NCBI GenBank assembly: GCA_026988235.1
Contig: JALSLQ010000046.1
Coordinates: forward strand, 1 to 51,648
Reading direction: 5' to 3'
Source: Sulfurimonas sp.
GTDB lineage: Bacteria; Campylobacterota; Campylobacteria; Campylobacterales; Sulfurimonadaceae
Length of the DNA: 51,648 nucleotides
This document shows positions 26,358-36,475 of this stretch, piece by piece. Below the pieces are notes generated by a model. It had not been told where the DNA came from, did not search any database, and worked only from the letters and a program-made list of their open reading frames with translations. Within the stretch, counting starts at the first letter, position 1. The number at the start of each line of letters is the position of its first letter. A program made the position numbers and the translations under genes.

Positions 26358-28853
26358 TTACCCCTTTTGGATTGAAGCTGCACTAAAACGGTAGCCGTCA
26401 AAGAGTGCTTCTGAGTTTAATTTTTTGTCAAATGTCGGTAAAACTATAATCTCACCCGCAATTTTATTATCACTTACTACTTTTGCAGTCAATGAACCTT
26501 TTGCGCTTGTTACTGTTACAGTGTCACCTTCGTTATAATCAGTTTTAGATAAGTACTCTTCACTCATATAAATACCACTTACTTCATCAAGATTTGTTGT
26601 CTTGTATGTAAAATCTGTAAATTGTCTTACAGGATTAGCTAAATAAATTATACACCCTTCTAACTTATCTTCACTGAATTTTTCTACACTTTCATCACCA
26701 GTCGGTGTAACTGCTACATTTTCTAACACATAACCTCTTACTTCTGTACCATCATTTTCATAATGATTCGGCAAGTTATCAAATTTTTCTGATTGAAAAC
26801 CTACCTCAGTCGGTAATTTTTGTGTATATTCAATGACATGTTCTGCCGTAAGTCCCAGAGCATTTGCAATATCATTAAGCTCATAACCGCCATAGCCGAT
26901 AGCTGCATTTGTTGGATTTACACGCTTGTTTACAGATGTTAAAGTGCCCTCTTGCTGATTGATTGCCGGCATATCCAAGTCGCATTCGCTCCCCTCACCA
27001 AGTCCTGAGAGAACAAAATCGCCACTTGTGTTATACCCAATACTGTAGCTTCCTTTTTCATCATCAAGCTCACATATAAGTGAAACACCCAATGAATTTG
27101 TCAATGCTGGAATCATTACTAACTCAAATTTTGAATATTTTTCAATCAAAGCAACTAAACGAGCTAAATTTTTCGCATTTGGATGCGTATATAAATCCGG
27201 TCCAACCATCAGAGCAAAAGTTTCTTTTTTCTTTAGGTTTTTTTCTAAAGTTTCCATAAATTTATCATCAGCACCAAGAATCTCTAAAAGCCTATTATCA
27301 TCTACAACGACTTCTTTTGAAACTTTTTTAGAAACCATCTTAGATTTCTCTACTTCAATCTCTTCTTCTTCACCTGTCTCTTCATTGACTTTCATCTCTT
27401 TGACTAGTTCTACAACTTTTTCTTTGACAACTTCTTCAACGGTAATAGTCTTCTCAGAATGAAAAGATGCAAGATATTCAACAATATCAGACGGAAGTTT
27501 TGATTTGTCTGCAAACAAATCAAGCACCAAATACAAAGCAGCTTCTTCTTGCAGTGGAGCATGTGTAACCGTCATAATAGACTTCGCAATCCCTTCAATA
27601 ATAGGATCTTTTACAGGGTGAAAATAAAGACCTGCACCTTTAGAAACAGTTAAAGAGTTGTTTAAGGCATAACGCGCATTTGGATTATCTGTTTTTAATG
27701 CACTTCCAACTGAAACTATAAAGTTTGTTGTATGTACAGCTTCTAAATCACTTCCATACAATTTTTTACCACTTATCTCACTATAGTTATGTAAAAATGT
27801 TTGCAATGCTTTTGCTTCATTATTTACAAGCTTAACTCCAAACTTCTCTTTCATTTTTTGCAAAAGATAAGCTTCTTCATTTGTAATCGTAGAAGTAAAA
27901 GAAATAGTATCTGCCTTTTTAAAAGCTTCTATTGCCTTAGCAAACGCCACTTCATCTTTTACTGCATCAGCATTCTGATAATCAAACCCATATCGACCTG
28001 CACCACATAATGAAACATAGTTCCATTCATTCATCACACGATAAATTTTATCTTTAGGGTTGTCGATACTTGCATGTTTCACATCATAAGATATTTGACA
28101 TCCAGCAGAACAGTGTCCACAAGTTGCAGGAATCTGCTTAAGCTCCCATGCATTTGATTTATACATAAATTGCGTATCCACCAAAGCCCCAACAGGGCAA
28201 ACAGCAGCACACTCTCCACATGAGGTACAATCAAGCACATCCGTTCCATTTGTTAAACCAATCACTGACTTATTGAGCTTGTTCCACATAGCATACGCAT
28301 CTTTTGGCATTTCTGCTTTATAGTCGGCGTTGAGAGGGTCAGAACCACGAGCAATAGTTTTAAGAGAGTTGTCCCCTATCATATCTTTACATGCAGTAAC
28401 ACATCTCTCACACACAATACAAAGACCCGGATCATAATGCAGGTGACCCCAATCATGGGAGCTTCTATCTACATCTTTAACAGTATAATGTTGTATATCT
28501 ACACCCATCTCTAATGTATAATTTTGCAGTTCACATTCCCCTGACTGATCACATACACCACACTGAAGCGGATGATTTACATCATATACTTCCATAATTG
28601 CACGGCGCTCTTTTTCTATCGTTTGTGTCGAGGTTGTTATATTCATTCCATCTTTGGCTTTTGCATTACAAGCATATACTTGTTTGCCATCTGCTTCAAC
28701 AAGACAGATACGACAAGCTAAAGTCGGGCTACACCTTGTCAAATAACATATTGCAGGAATAAAAATATCATTTGCACGAGCGGCATTGAGTAAAAACTCA
28801 CCCTCTTGCGTTTGTACTTCTTTCCCATCAATATTTATAGTAATTTTACTCAT
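26358..28853 (-). CDS. nuoG: Complex I subunit G, second paralogue (NuoG2)
   Basis: The 831-residue protein has the full NuoG Fe-S set. The [2Fe-2S] ligands are C36, C47, C50, C62; His-ligated cluster H94, C98, C101, C107; then C145/C148/C151/C155 and C209/C212/C215/C219; and an N7-type site C245, C248, C252, C283. The remaining part is a molybdopterin-oxidoreductase-like domain without visible cofactor ligands. Residues about 468-518 form a highly charged insertion rich in Glu and Lys that is absent from NuoG1. It starts on the last base of the nuoG1 stop. All four extra cluster sites being intact argues that both copies are used. The symbol is shared with the copy upstream. Confidence 0.92.
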   Translation of the reverse strand: MSKITINIDGKEVQTQEGEFLLNAARANDIFIPAICYLTRCSPTLACRICLVEADGKQVYACNAKAKDGMNITTSTQTIEKERRAIMEVYDVNHPLQCGVCDQSGECELQNYTLEMGVDIQHYTVKDVDRSSHDWGHLHYDPGLCIVCERCVTACKDMIGDNSLKTIARGSDPLNADYKAEMPKDAYAMWNKLNKSVIGLTNGTDVLDCTSCGECAAVCPVGALVDTQFMYKSNAWELKQIPATCGHCSAGCQISYDVKHASIDNPKDKIYRVMNEWNYVSLCGAGRYGFDYQNADAVKDEVAFAKAIEAFKKADTISFTSTITNEEAYLLQKMKEKFGVKLVNNEAKALQTFLHNYSEISGKKLYGSDLEAVHTTNFIVSVGSALKTDNPNARYALNNSLTVSKGAGLYFHPVKDPIIEGIAKSIMTVTHAPLQEEAALYLVLDLFADKSKLPSDIVEYLASFHSEKTITVEEVVKEKVVELVKEMKVNEETGEEEEIEVEKSKMVSKKVSKEVVVDDNRLLEILGADDKFMETLEKNLKKKETFALMVGPDLYTHPNAKNLARLVALIEKYSKFELVMIPALTNSLGVSLICELDDEKGSYSIGYNTSGDFVLSGLGEGSECDLDMPAINQQEGTLTSVNKRVNPTNAAIGYGGYELNDIANALGLTAEHVIEYTQKLPTEVGFQSEKFDNLPNHYENDGTEVRGYVLENVAVTPTGDESVEKFSEDKLEGCIIYLANPVRQFTDFTYKTTNLDEVSGIYMSEEYLSKTDYNEGDTVTVTSAKGSLTAKVVSDNKIAGEIIVLPTFDKKLNSEALFDGYRFSAASIQKG

Positions 28854-31096
28854 TATACTACTCTCACTATTTTGGATTTTTCAAATCTATATCTACTGAA
28901 ATCCTGACCTAAATCAAAGGTAGGATTCAATGCTATAGTTCCTTTTAATTCATCATCTTGCTTAAATACTCTTTGGATGGTTTTGGATGCAAAACTAATT
29001 TCAATCACATCACCATCCGCAATTCTTGCAGCTGCAGCAAATTGTGCCGAACCTCTTAAGCTTGTATCTTTTTCTAACTGATGTGTTTTATTTGTAAATT
29101 CATTAAACTGCAGTACAGGATTACATTGATAAACCACGGTACCATTAAACTCCGGTAAATCCTCTATTTCTTCAATTGTTCCGTCCATGTTACATGTAAC
29201 TTCATCTAAAATATAACCTCTTTTGTCTTCACCGTAAGGTATAAGAAAATTTTCCAAGTCATCAAAAGCTATAGATTTAAAGCCTTTTGCATTGTCTAAC
29301 TCTTTTGTATAATCAATCGTATTTTCTTTTTTAATTCCTAAGGCATTGGCTATATCATTTAAAATATAACCATCAAATGAAAGTGCAACATTTAACGGCA
29401 ACACTTGATTGTCAACATTAACGACTGTTCCTTCTACTTGATTGAGTGCCGGCATTGCCAAATCTGCATCTTTTAACGATGACATTATAAAGTCACCCTC
29501 AGCATTATAAGCAACAACATTGCTTATATTTTCATCAATATCAAGCTTACATGTAAGCGCAACACCTGCAGTATTAATTTCTGCTGGAACTATAAGTAAT
29601 GAAAAATCCGTATATTTTTCAATCAAAGCAGCTAATTTAGCAATATTTTTTGCACGCATGTGTGCAAAAATATCACTGCCTATGACAAGTACATGCTTGT
29701 TCGCTCTTTGAAATGACTTTGTCATTAATTTTAGTTCATCATCGCCTACATTACTTTCAGCCTCTAAGTAACCTAAGTCTAAATCATTTAAAAATGTTCT
29801 TGTTTGCTCATCCACATCACTGTTTTTCAAGAGTTCATTTGCTAAAAGTGCCATAACACCCTCTTCTGTTCCTACCTCATATTTCATAAACTGTGTCGCA
29901 GTATTTTTCATTAAGACATCTTCAAGAGGATGAGCATAAACAACTTTTGCCCCATTATGTTGTGAAGCCGTTCGTATTGCATAGCGAATCATAGGATTAT
30001 CAGTCGTGATTCGCGTGCCAATTACTATAATTGCATCTGCTTGTTTTATAGCATCCATAGAAGCACTATGGTGTAATTTTCCACTCACTGATGAATAAGT
30101 AGACATAAACTCAGCATAGAGACGCGCATCTTCATTAAAAAGTTTTACACCTAATTTTTCTTTTAAGAGCTGTAGTATATGGGCTTCTTCATTAGTAATC
30201 ATAGAAGAAAAACGAATCGCATTTGTATTTTTAATGGCATCAACAGCTTTGGTAAACGCGTGTTCATCTTTATCTGCACGATTTTCAAAATCAAATCCAA
30301 AACGCCCTGCTCCGCAAAGTGAATTAAATTCAAAGTTATTTTTCACTCTATATATTGAGTCATCACCGTTCGCACCTGCATGGCGTGTTTCATACTCTAA
30401 AGCACACCCTGCAGAACAATGTGCACAAGTCGAAGGGACACGAGAAAGTTCCCAAGCATTTGCTCTATATTTAAAATCACTACTTACTAATGCTCCAACA
30501 GGGCAAACGGCTATACATTCCCCACAAAAGGTACAATCAAGCGTCTCGGCATTCTTTGGAATAATAACAGAAGAGTACCCGCCGAATTTCACTTCTATAG
30601 CGTCATCTCCTATCACTTCATTACACACATGTACACATTTTTCACACATAATACAAAGTGCCGGATCATAATTAATTAATCCCCAATCTTCCGTTTTTCG
30701 TAATTGATCGCGTGCTGAAAACTCTTGTTGTGATACATTAAATTCTAAAGTCATATTTTGCAAATCACACTCACCAGACTTATCACATACGCCACATTCC
30801 AACGGATGATTCACATCATACAATTTCATAATGTTTGTACGCTCGACTTCAAGCTCAGTTGAATTTGTTTTTACTTCAATTCCTTCAGTCGGGGGTGTAT
30901 TGCAAGAGAGAATAAACCCCTCAACACCTTCGACTTCTACAGAACAAATACGACATGATGCACAAGCTGAAGTTTTAGAAATGTAACACATAGTAGGAAT
31001 ATAAATGTCATGTTTTCTAGCAGCCTGCAGGATTGTTTCTCCTTTGCTTGCTGTGACATCTTTGTCGTTAATTTTAAAATTAATAATTTTACTCAT
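28853..31096 (-). CDS. nuoG: Complex I subunit G, first paralogue (NuoG1)
   Basis: The 747-residue NuoG has [2Fe-2S] ligands C37, C48, C51, C65 (plus an extra C45), the His-ligated site H97, C101, C104, C110, two ferredoxin-type clusters (C148/151/154/158 and C188/191/194/198), and the N7-type site C224, C227, C231, C261. It lacks the charged insert of NuoG2, and the two are clearly divergent, so this is an old duplication. It follows the F' flavoprotein gene by 12 bases. Two TTACATGTAA sites (29190, 29547) are read V-T-C and L-T-C, so two Cys outside the cluster motifs are imposed by the DNA motif. NuoG normally accepts electrons from NuoF. Confidence 0.93.
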   Translation of the reverse strand: MSKIINFKINDKDVTASKGETILQAARKHDIYIPTMCYISKTSACASCRICSVEVEGVEGFILSCNTPPTEGIEVKTNSTELEVERTNIMKLYDVNHPLECGVCDKSGECDLQNMTLEFNVSQQEFSARDQLRKTEDWGLINYDPALCIMCEKCVHVCNEVIGDDAIEVKFGGYSSVIIPKNAETLDCTFCGECIAVCPVGALVSSDFKYRANAWELSRVPSTCAHCSAGCALEYETRHAGANGDDSIYRVKNNFEFNSLCGAGRFGFDFENRADKDEHAFTKAVDAIKNTNAIRFSSMITNEEAHILQLLKEKLGVKLFNEDARLYAEFMSTYSSVSGKLHHSASMDAIKQADAIIVIGTRITTDNPMIRYAIRTASQHNGAKVVYAHPLEDVLMKNTATQFMKYEVGTEEGVMALLANELLKNSDVDEQTRTFLNDLDLGYLEAESNVGDDELKLMTKSFQRANKHVLVIGSDIFAHMRAKNIAKLAALIEKYTDFSLLIVPAEINTAGVALTCKLDIDENISNVVAYNAEGDFIMSSLKDADLAMPALNQVEGTVVNVDNQVLPLNVALSFDGYILNDIANALGIKKENTIDYTKELDNAKGFKSIAFDDLENFLIPYGEDKRGYILDEVTCNMDGTIEEIEDLPEFNGTVVYQCNPVLQFNEFTNKTHQLEKDTSLRGSAQFAAAARIADGDVIEISFASKTIQRVFKQDDELKGTIALNPTFDLGQDFSRYRFEKSKIVRVV

Positions 31097-31108
31097 TCAC
31101 AGCCTCCT

Positions 31109-33145
31109 TTATGCCTGTACCATTGCTATATAATAACAACGCATACACCTGTCTGCTTCACTCAGTGCTTGTTCTTGCGTAAATCCAAGATTTACTTCAG
31201 CATTATTATGTTTTCTTACATCAACATCAAGTACGGAAGAATGTTCACGAGGAAGACCCGGAAGCCAACCTGTTACTTTTTCTTTTTTATCATACACTTT
31301 AAGTTTGACTAAATGATCTTCCATAATTTCATCATCGCTTAAAGTTACTTCACCTGTCTGAATATATCGAGCCATCACTGATGCTGCACGCTTTGCTTGC
31401 CCGACGGCATTGACAATCGTCATCGGACCATATTCACAATCACCTGCGGCAAAAATGCCTTTGCGTGAAGTCATATAATCTTTACCATTTGTTTTTATGG
31501 TCGCCCATGAAGTCATCTCAATATCCCACTCCTCAGGCAGTAAGTCCAAATCAGCCGACTGAGAAACAGCCGGAACAAGGTAATCTGCTTCTATAGTATA
31601 GGATTCGCCTTCTATTTTTACAAGTTGCGCGCGTCCACCATTCGGGTCAGGAACAAGTTCAAATTTATCTATTAAAAGCTCACGCAAAATATCATTTTCA
31701 TCTGTCGTAATTTTATTAACAGCCGAGTGAAAAAGAAATTCTACACCTTCTTCAACAGCCTCATGGTACTCTTCATAAGTTGTGTTACGAATAATTGTTT
31801 TTTCATCACGACGATAAATCATATAGACTTTTTTCGCATTGGCTCGAATTGCACAACGCACGACATCCATAGAAGTAAACCCACCACCAACACAAACAAC
31901 CGTTTTTCCAGTCAAGTCCACATAGTCAGTCGTTAAAAGGTTCTCTTCTTGTTCTTCTTTTGATATTGTATAACCATATTTTTCATATAGGTTTACTTTA
32001 TCAAGAAAATCTATAGCGCCCCAATATCCTTGAATCTCTGGTCTTTCATTTTCACAACGAACTTTTTTAGAAATTCTTGTTCCAACAGCCACCATTGTTG
32101 CGTCATACTCATTTTCAAATCTACGCATATCATCTGCTGAAATTCTAGAATTTGTAATGAAATTAACACCCATATCACGAACACACTCGATATCTTGATT
32201 GTATTTATCTACAGGCATACGGTATTCAGGAACACCAACAGCTACTTCACCGCCTAAAACAGGAAGGTCTTCATATACATCAACTTCTACACCCTCTGCT
32301 GCGAGATAATATGCAGTCGTAAGTCCGGCAGGACCGGCTCCAATGACAGCAACTTTTTTATCAATCGGTGGCTTTTTCTCCATCGGATGAAAAAAGTCAT
32401 ATTCATGGTCTGTTTCCCAGTCTGCACCAAGTCGCTTGAGTGCCATAATAGAAATAGGCTCATCAAGGTTTGTTCGACGACAAGCATCTTCACAAGGATG
32501 TGGACAAACACGCCCACAAGTATGTGCAAGTGGCATTGTTTGTCGTGTTGCTTCCAAAGAATCATCAAAACGCAAGTCTCTTACACCTTCAATGTACCCA
32601 GGAATATCAACATGTGCAGGACAGGCATCTGTACATGGTGCCGTTATTTTCGCTATGTAGCCGATTGACTCATCATAATGTTTTGACTTTTTCTTTTGAT
32701 TGATACACTCCAAAAATGTATCTTCAAAATGCGTCATTAAGTCCAAAATAGGATTTGGAACTGTTTTTCCAATCTCACATTTAGAAGTAATCTGCATACT
32801 TTTGCCAATCTCTTTTAAGTGATCCAAATCAGCCAATTCACCTTCACCACGAGCAATTTTATCAAGTTGGTCATATAAAATACGACCACCCCATCTCCCA
32901 GGAGCACATCTTCCACATGCTTCTGAATAAACTTGATACTGTGCAGCGTATTCCATCGCTAAACGAATAACATCTACATCCTCATTAAATAACGAAACAC
33001 CATCCCAGCCTATAAAAGCCTTTGAATCACGATGGTCATCATATTGTGCCGGTAAATTATAAGCTGATTCTTCCCACTCTTCTTGGGGTTTGCCAATATT
33101 ATTTATAAGCTCACCATTCCAAGTAGAAAAATATACTTTGCTCAC
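31109..33145 (-). CDS. Fusion of an eroded NuoF Fe-S domain with a GltD-like FAD/NAD(P) oxidoreductase (complex I F' subunit)
   Basis: This 678-residue protein occupies the nuoF position. Residues about 60-150 match the C-terminal N3-cluster domain of NuoF: E-A-C77-G-R-C80-A-P-G-R, then D-L, and K-C123-E-I-G. The third cluster Cys is Gly83. The FMN- and NADH-binding part of NuoF is missing. From about 160 on, it is a glutamate synthase small-subunit-like protein: Fe-S motif C171-x3-C175-P-A-H-V-D-I-P-G-Y, Cys 210/214/218/222, FAD motif V-I-G-A-G-P-A-G-L (267-275), a second Rossmann G-G-G-F-T-S, F-A-A-G-D, and a terminal C667-x2-C670. It likely supplies electrons to NuoG from NAD(P)H or a ferredoxin-type donor; the donor is not known from sequence. 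Confidence 0.85.
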   Translation of the reverse strand: MSKVYFSTWNGELINNIGKPQEEWEESAYNLPAQYDDHRDSKAFIGWDGVSLFNEDVDVIRLAMEYAAQYQVYSEACGRCAPGRWGGRILYDQLDKIARGEGELADLDHLKEIGKSMQITSKCEIGKTVPNPILDLMTHFEDTFLECINQKKKSKHYDESIGYIAKITAPCTDACPAHVDIPGYIEGVRDLRFDDSLEATRQTMPLAHTCGRVCPHPCEDACRRTNLDEPISIMALKRLGADWETDHEYDFFHPMEKKPPIDKKVAVIGAGPAGLTTAYYLAAEGVEVDVYEDLPVLGGEVAVGVPEYRMPVDKYNQDIECVRDMGVNFITNSRISADDMRRFENEYDATMVAVGTRISKKVRCENERPEIQGYWGAIDFLDKVNLYEKYGYTISKEEQEENLLTTDYVDLTGKTVVCVGGGFTSMDVVRCAIRANAKKVYMIYRRDEKTIIRNTTYEEYHEAVEEGVEFLFHSAVNKITTDENDILRELLIDKFELVPDPNGGRAQLVKIEGESYTIEADYLVPAVSQSADLDLLPEEWDIEMTSWATIKTNGKDYMTSRKGIFAAGDCEYGPMTIVNAVGQAKRAASVMARYIQTGEVTLSDDEIMEDHLVKLKVYDKKEKVTGWLPGLPREHSSVLDVDVRKHNNAEVNLGFTQEQALSEADRCMRCYYIAMVQA

Positions 33146-33154
33146 ATCAAATCC

Positions 33155-33379
33155 CTATTTTTTTACTACGATAGTCCAGTCGACTTCGTTAAATTTTAGT
33201 GAGTTATACAGTTCATACCCACACTCCTTTACTACATCAGCACTTCTTTGAATCGGAGAAAAATCTCCTATTTCAAAAAGAAAAATCAAAGTCTCCGTCG
33301 GTTTATGTTTCTCTTGCAAAATCTCTTTCATACGAGGTTCAAAATCATCTTTTAAGTGTCTTAAGTCATATCTTTTCAT
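33155..33379 (-). CDS. Small Campylobacterota complex I protein at the nuoE position
   Basis: A 74-residue protein that starts on the last base of the nuoD stop codon. It contains no thioredoxin-like [2Fe-2S] motif of true NuoE and only one Cys (in K-E-C-G-Y-E). The opening [13 protein letters not shown] and the stretch F-L-F-E-I-G-D-F are, to my recollection, similar to the short protein between nuoD and the F-like gene of Campylobacter jejuni. It is probably a lineage-specific accessory that helps dock the non-canonical input module. The function is inferred only from position. Confidence 0.75.
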   Translation of the reverse strand: MKRYDLRHLKDDFEPRMKEILQEKHKPTETLIFLFEIGDFSPIQRSADVVKECGYELYNSLKFNEVDWTIVVKK

Positions 33380-34620
33380 TATCTGTCCACTTCCCCAAAA
33401 ACTATGTTAGTTGTTCCAATAATAGAAACAACATCCGGAATATAGTGACCCGGTAAAAGGTCCGTTAAAATTCCTGTATGCCAAAATGACGGCGCACGCA
33501 GTTTTAATCTGTACGGATATGGTCCACCTTGAGAATTTATGTAAAAACCTAACTCCCCTTTTGGTGATTCTGTCGGTACATATACTTCTCCTACCGGTGG
33601 TCTCATTCCTTGTGTTACAAGTACAAAGTGTTGCATCAAAGAGTAATTTTGTGTCATTATGTCAAGCTTTGGTGCTGAAATATATTTCGGTGCATGTGCC
33701 ATAAGTTCAGTTTGTCCCTCTTTCTCACATTTTTCATACATCTCTATACATTGATACAAAATCTTCGCACTCTGTCGCATTTCTTCCATATATATACGGT
33801 AACGAGCAAAGTTATCGCCTTTGTCTGAAAAAGGCACATCAAATTCCACTTCATCATATAATTCATACGGCTCTTCCTTACGAATATCCCAAGCAACACC
33901 TGAAGCTCTAAGCATTGGACCTGTACAGCCCCATGAAAGTGCCATTTCAGTAGAAACTATTCCCACTTCTTCCATTCTCATCAACCAAATACGGTTAGAA
34001 TCAAGTAAGTCTTCATAATCTTTAATATTTTGAGGTAGTTTATTTAAAAACACTCTTAATTGATGTAAAAAACTGTCTTGAATATCTAATGGAACACCAC
34101 CTATACGAATAGCCGCATGTGTAAGTCTCGCTCCACAATAGCCTTCTATGATATCCATCAAATATTCTCTTTCACGGAATGCAAACAAGAATACTGTCAT
34201 AGCCCCAATGTCAAGTGCCGTCGTTGCCAACCAAAAAAGGTGAGACATTAAACGGTTTATTTCTAAAAGAAGCATACGAATAACTTTTGCGCGACGTGGT
34301 ACTTCAAGCCCTATAAGTTTTTCAACAGCTAAAGCAAAACCATAATTGTTTGAAGATGATGCAATATAATCCATGCGGTCAGTTGTTGGCATAAATTCGT
34401 TATAAATCATATTTTCAGCCATTTTTTCCATACCACGGTGCAAGTACCCAATATCTGGATGTGCTTTTACAATCTGTTCTTGTTGCAAATGGAGCATTAA
34501 ACGCAACTGTCCGTGTGCAGAGGGGTGCTGAGGACCAAAGTTGAGTACGAGTTCATTATCATCTCTATCAAATGTTATATTTTCAAAAAACGGTGTTAAT
34601 CTGTTTTTTACCTGTGCCAT
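33379..34620 (-). CDS. nuoD: Complex I subunit D
   Basis: NuoD (413 residues) is the 49-kDa quinone-site subunit related to the large subunit of NiFe hydrogenases. Diagnostic stretches are [11 protein letters not shown] near the N-terminus (quinone-headgroup His), [28 protein letters not shown], and [13 protein letters not shown]. It ends G-E-V-D-R with the final bases shared with the next start. NuoD is the catalytic partner of NuoB, with no Ni ligands. Confidence 0.97.
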   Translation of the reverse strand: MAQVKNRLTPFFENITFDRDDNELVLNFGPQHPSAHGQLRLMLHLQQEQIVKAHPDIGYLHRGMEKMAENMIYNEFMPTTDRMDYIASSSNNYGFALAVEKLIGLEVPRRAKVIRMLLLEINRLMSHLFWLATTALDIGAMTVFLFAFREREYLMDIIEGYCGARLTHAAIRIGGVPLDIQDSFLHQLRVFLNKLPQNIKDYEDLLDSNRIWLMRMEEVGIVSTEMALSWGCTGPMLRASGVAWDIRKEEPYELYDEVEFDVPFSDKGDNFARYRIYMEEMRQSAKILYQCIEMYEKCEKEGQTELMAHAPKYISAPKLDIMTQNYSLMQHFVLVTQGMRPPVGEVYVPTESPKGELGFYINSQGGPYPYRLKLRAPSFWHTGILTDLLPGHYIPDVVSIIGTTNIVFGEVDR

Positions 34621-34633
34621 ATCTTATACCACC

Positions 34634-35440
34634 TTATCTTTGTGGATCATCAATAACTATTGATGACTCTTTATCAAGTTTTTTAACGAGGAAAACGCCG
34701 CCCTCTTCTTGGTAAGACGCTGAAACAGCCGGCTCATCACCAGTAATTTCAGTTCCCTTAGGAACTTCATGTCCGAGCCGTGCAAAACGCTCAGAATCGT
34801 ATCTGTCTACATGTGCAGTATCACGAAGTTCAGGTCCAATGATGTCTCGTGCTTCTTTTCCATAAATTTTATCTACTTCGTACCATGCTGCAAATTCATC
34901 CCCTTCAAGTGGATATGTTTTAAGCAATGGATTTCCTTGCCAATCATACGGCAAAAGAATTCTTTTCATAAACGGATGATTATTCGCTTCAATGCCAAAC
35001 ATATCAAACATTTCACGCTCAGACCAGTCGGCACTTCTAAAAAGTTTTTCAACACTGTCAACTGCCTGTCCATTTTTAATGAAATATTTCACACGAATAC
35101 GCTTTCGTTTTGTCATAGAAAGCATTTGGTAGAAAATTTCAAAGGTATCATCTTTTGCTAGCCAGTCAATAGCAGACATTTCTGAAAGCTGTGTATATGC
35201 CAATTCATCTCTCATGAGTTCAAGTACGCCGTATATATCATTTGCATTGATATGAATCACCATTTGTTCGACTTGAATATAAGCATCTTTTACTTCAAAT
35301 TTTGCTTTAATAACAGCTAAATCATTTGCAAATATCTCATCTTCTTCAACAGAACTCTTTGGAACTTGTGGTGCTACATAAAATCTATCTGTATAGTAAG
35401 CTTTTGCTTGTACATCATCTTTAGGTTTATACGCTCTCAT
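34634..35440 (-). CDS. nuoC: Complex I subunit C
   Basis: NuoC (268 residues) is a peripheral-arm subunit with the usual E-R-E-M-F-D-M-F-G-I and R-I-L-L-P-Y-D-W-Q-G-N-P-L motifs. The first 50 residues and the last 50, which is charged and includes H-V-D-R-Y-D-S-E-R, go beyond the core domain, as in other members of the class. It is separate from NuoD, not fused as in E. coli. It begins 2 bases after nuoB, with a 13-base gap to nuoD. Confidence 0.95.
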   Translation of the reverse strand: MRAYKPKDDVQAKAYYTDRFYVAPQVPKSSVEEDEIFANDLAVIKAKFEVKDAYIQVEQMVIHINANDIYGVLELMRDELAYTQLSEMSAIDWLAKDDTFEIFYQMLSMTKRKRIRVKYFIKNGQAVDSVEKLFRSADWSEREMFDMFGIEANNHPFMKRILLPYDWQGNPLLKTYPLEGDEFAAWYEVDKIYGKEARDIIGPELRDTAHVDRYDSERFARLGHEVPKGTEITGDEPAVSASYQEEGGVFLVKKLDKESSIVIDDPQR

Positions 35441-35442
35441 AA

Positions 35443-35952
35443 TTACATTAACCTTTTAGCTTTTTGTGCATTTCCTGCTTTGTTAGCACGGATTTTCTGT
35501 TGAAGTAACATTACACCATATTGTAATGTTTCAGGACGCGGGGCACAACCAGGAAGATACAAGTCAACAGGTATAATTCTATCAACACCTTGCACTGTTG
35601 CGTAGGTATTAAACATACCTCCTGTATTTGCACAAGACCCCATTGAAATAACCCATCTAGGTTCTGTCATTTGATCATATAAACGCTTAATAAACTCTGC
35701 ATGCTTTTTAGTCAAAGTCCCCGCAACAATCATCACATCTGCTTGACGAGGCGATGCTCTAAAAATCGTACCAAAACGGTCAAAATCGTATCGTGAAGCA
35801 CCTGATGCCATCATTTCAATACCACAGCATGCAAGACCATATGTCAATGCCCAAAGAGAGTTTGAACGCCCCCAATTTACAATTTTATCTACACTCGTAA
35901 GAGCTATTGGCAAGCCACCGTTTTGTGTGTAATTTACTTTATGTTGTGCCAT
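35443..35952 (-). CDS. nuoB: Complex I subunit B (N2 cluster)
   Basis: NuoB carries the terminal cluster N2. Adjacent Cys are seen in L-A-C-C-G-I-E-M-M, with the other ligands in [10 protein letters not shown] and [10 protein letters not shown] chose the ATG at 35952 (169 residues) over the farther one at 35973 because AAAGGAG lies seven bases upstream of 35952 and itself forms part of the longer reading. This leaves a 19-base overlap with nuoA. G-T-L-T-K-K-H and the Arg-rich C-terminus are typical. Confidence 0.96.
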   Translation of the reverse strand: MAQHKVNYTQNGGLPIALTSVDKIVNWGRSNSLWALTYGLACCGIEMMASGASRYDFDRFGTIFRASPRQADVMIVAGTLTKKHAEFIKRLYDQMTEPRWVISMGSCANTGGMFNTYATVQGVDRIIPVDLYLPGCAPRPETLQYGVMLLQQKIRANKAGNAQKAKRLM

Positions 35953-36323
35953 TCTAACGCTCCTTTTTTCCATGCATATACGAAACCGATTGCCAATAAT
36001 AATATAAACATTATCATTTCAACAAAACCGAACCAACCTAGAACTTTAAAATCAACTGCCCAAGGGAACATAAATACAATTTCAACATCAAATAGTAAAA
36101 ATAGTAGTGCAAACAGATAAAACTGCGGTGACACTCTATTTGGCTGTTTTGTAATTTCAGGTCCACATTCATACACCGAAAGCTTTATTTTTTCGCTATC
36201 TTTACGCGCTAATGCACGACTTGCTAATCTCGCCATAACAGTTGTTGTAATAAATGCACCAAATGTAATAACAAAAAGTACAAATACCCCAAAATACGGA
36301 TTTGCAGTACTAATATGCTCCAT
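35934..36323 (-). CDS. nuoA: Complex I subunit A
   Basis: NuoA (129 residues) is the first gene of the operon and has three membrane helices. The family motif [10 protein letters not shown] lies in the loop between TM1 and TM2, followed by [19 protein letters not shown] (acidic residues of the proton path, quoted in part). The ribosome-binding site AAAAGGTAGG precedes the ATG, downstream of an AT-rich leader hairpin. Confidence 0.96.
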   Translation of the reverse strand: MEHISTANPYFGVFVLFVITFGAFITTTVMARLASRALARKDSEKIKLSVYECGPEITKQPNRVSPQFYLFALLFLLFDVEIVFMFPWAVDFKVLGWFGFVEMIMFILLLAIGFVYAWKKGALEWHNIK

Positions 36324-36345
36324 ATAACCTACCTTTTATTTAAAA

Positions 36346-36370
36346 AGTTATATTTATAAAAAATATAACT
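36346..36370 (-). promoter_or_regulatory. Hairpin in the nuoA leader
   Basis: A 10-bp A+T stem (36346-36355 with 36361-36370) with a 5-base loop lies 23 bases before the nuoA ATG in the presumed 5' untranslated region. It is perfectly paired but weak in energy. It could protect the mRNA end or mask the ribosome-binding site only marginally. Confidence 0.35.
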
Positions 36371-36455
36371 AATTTTTATATTTGTTATCTAACAATGAAA
36401 AACAGCAACTGTTGTGTACTCTTTTTCATTTTATTCTAGAAAAAACAGTTACTGC

Positions 36456-36461
36456 ACTATA
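36456..36461 (-). promoter_or_regulatory. Probable nuo operon -10 box
   Basis: On the minus strand GCTATAGTGC gives TATAGT at 36461-36456, about 132 bases before nuoA, following T-rich DNA. It implies a leader of about 125 bases. This is the best -10-like match in the gap between the AAA+ gene and nuoA, but it is not unique. Confidence 0.35.
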
Positions 36462-36475
36462 GCAAAATGAAGTTT

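Noticed and set aside
26358-31096. Second nuoG as an assembly duplication
   Set aside because: The two proteins differ through most of their length and one has a unique insert, so they are real paralogues.
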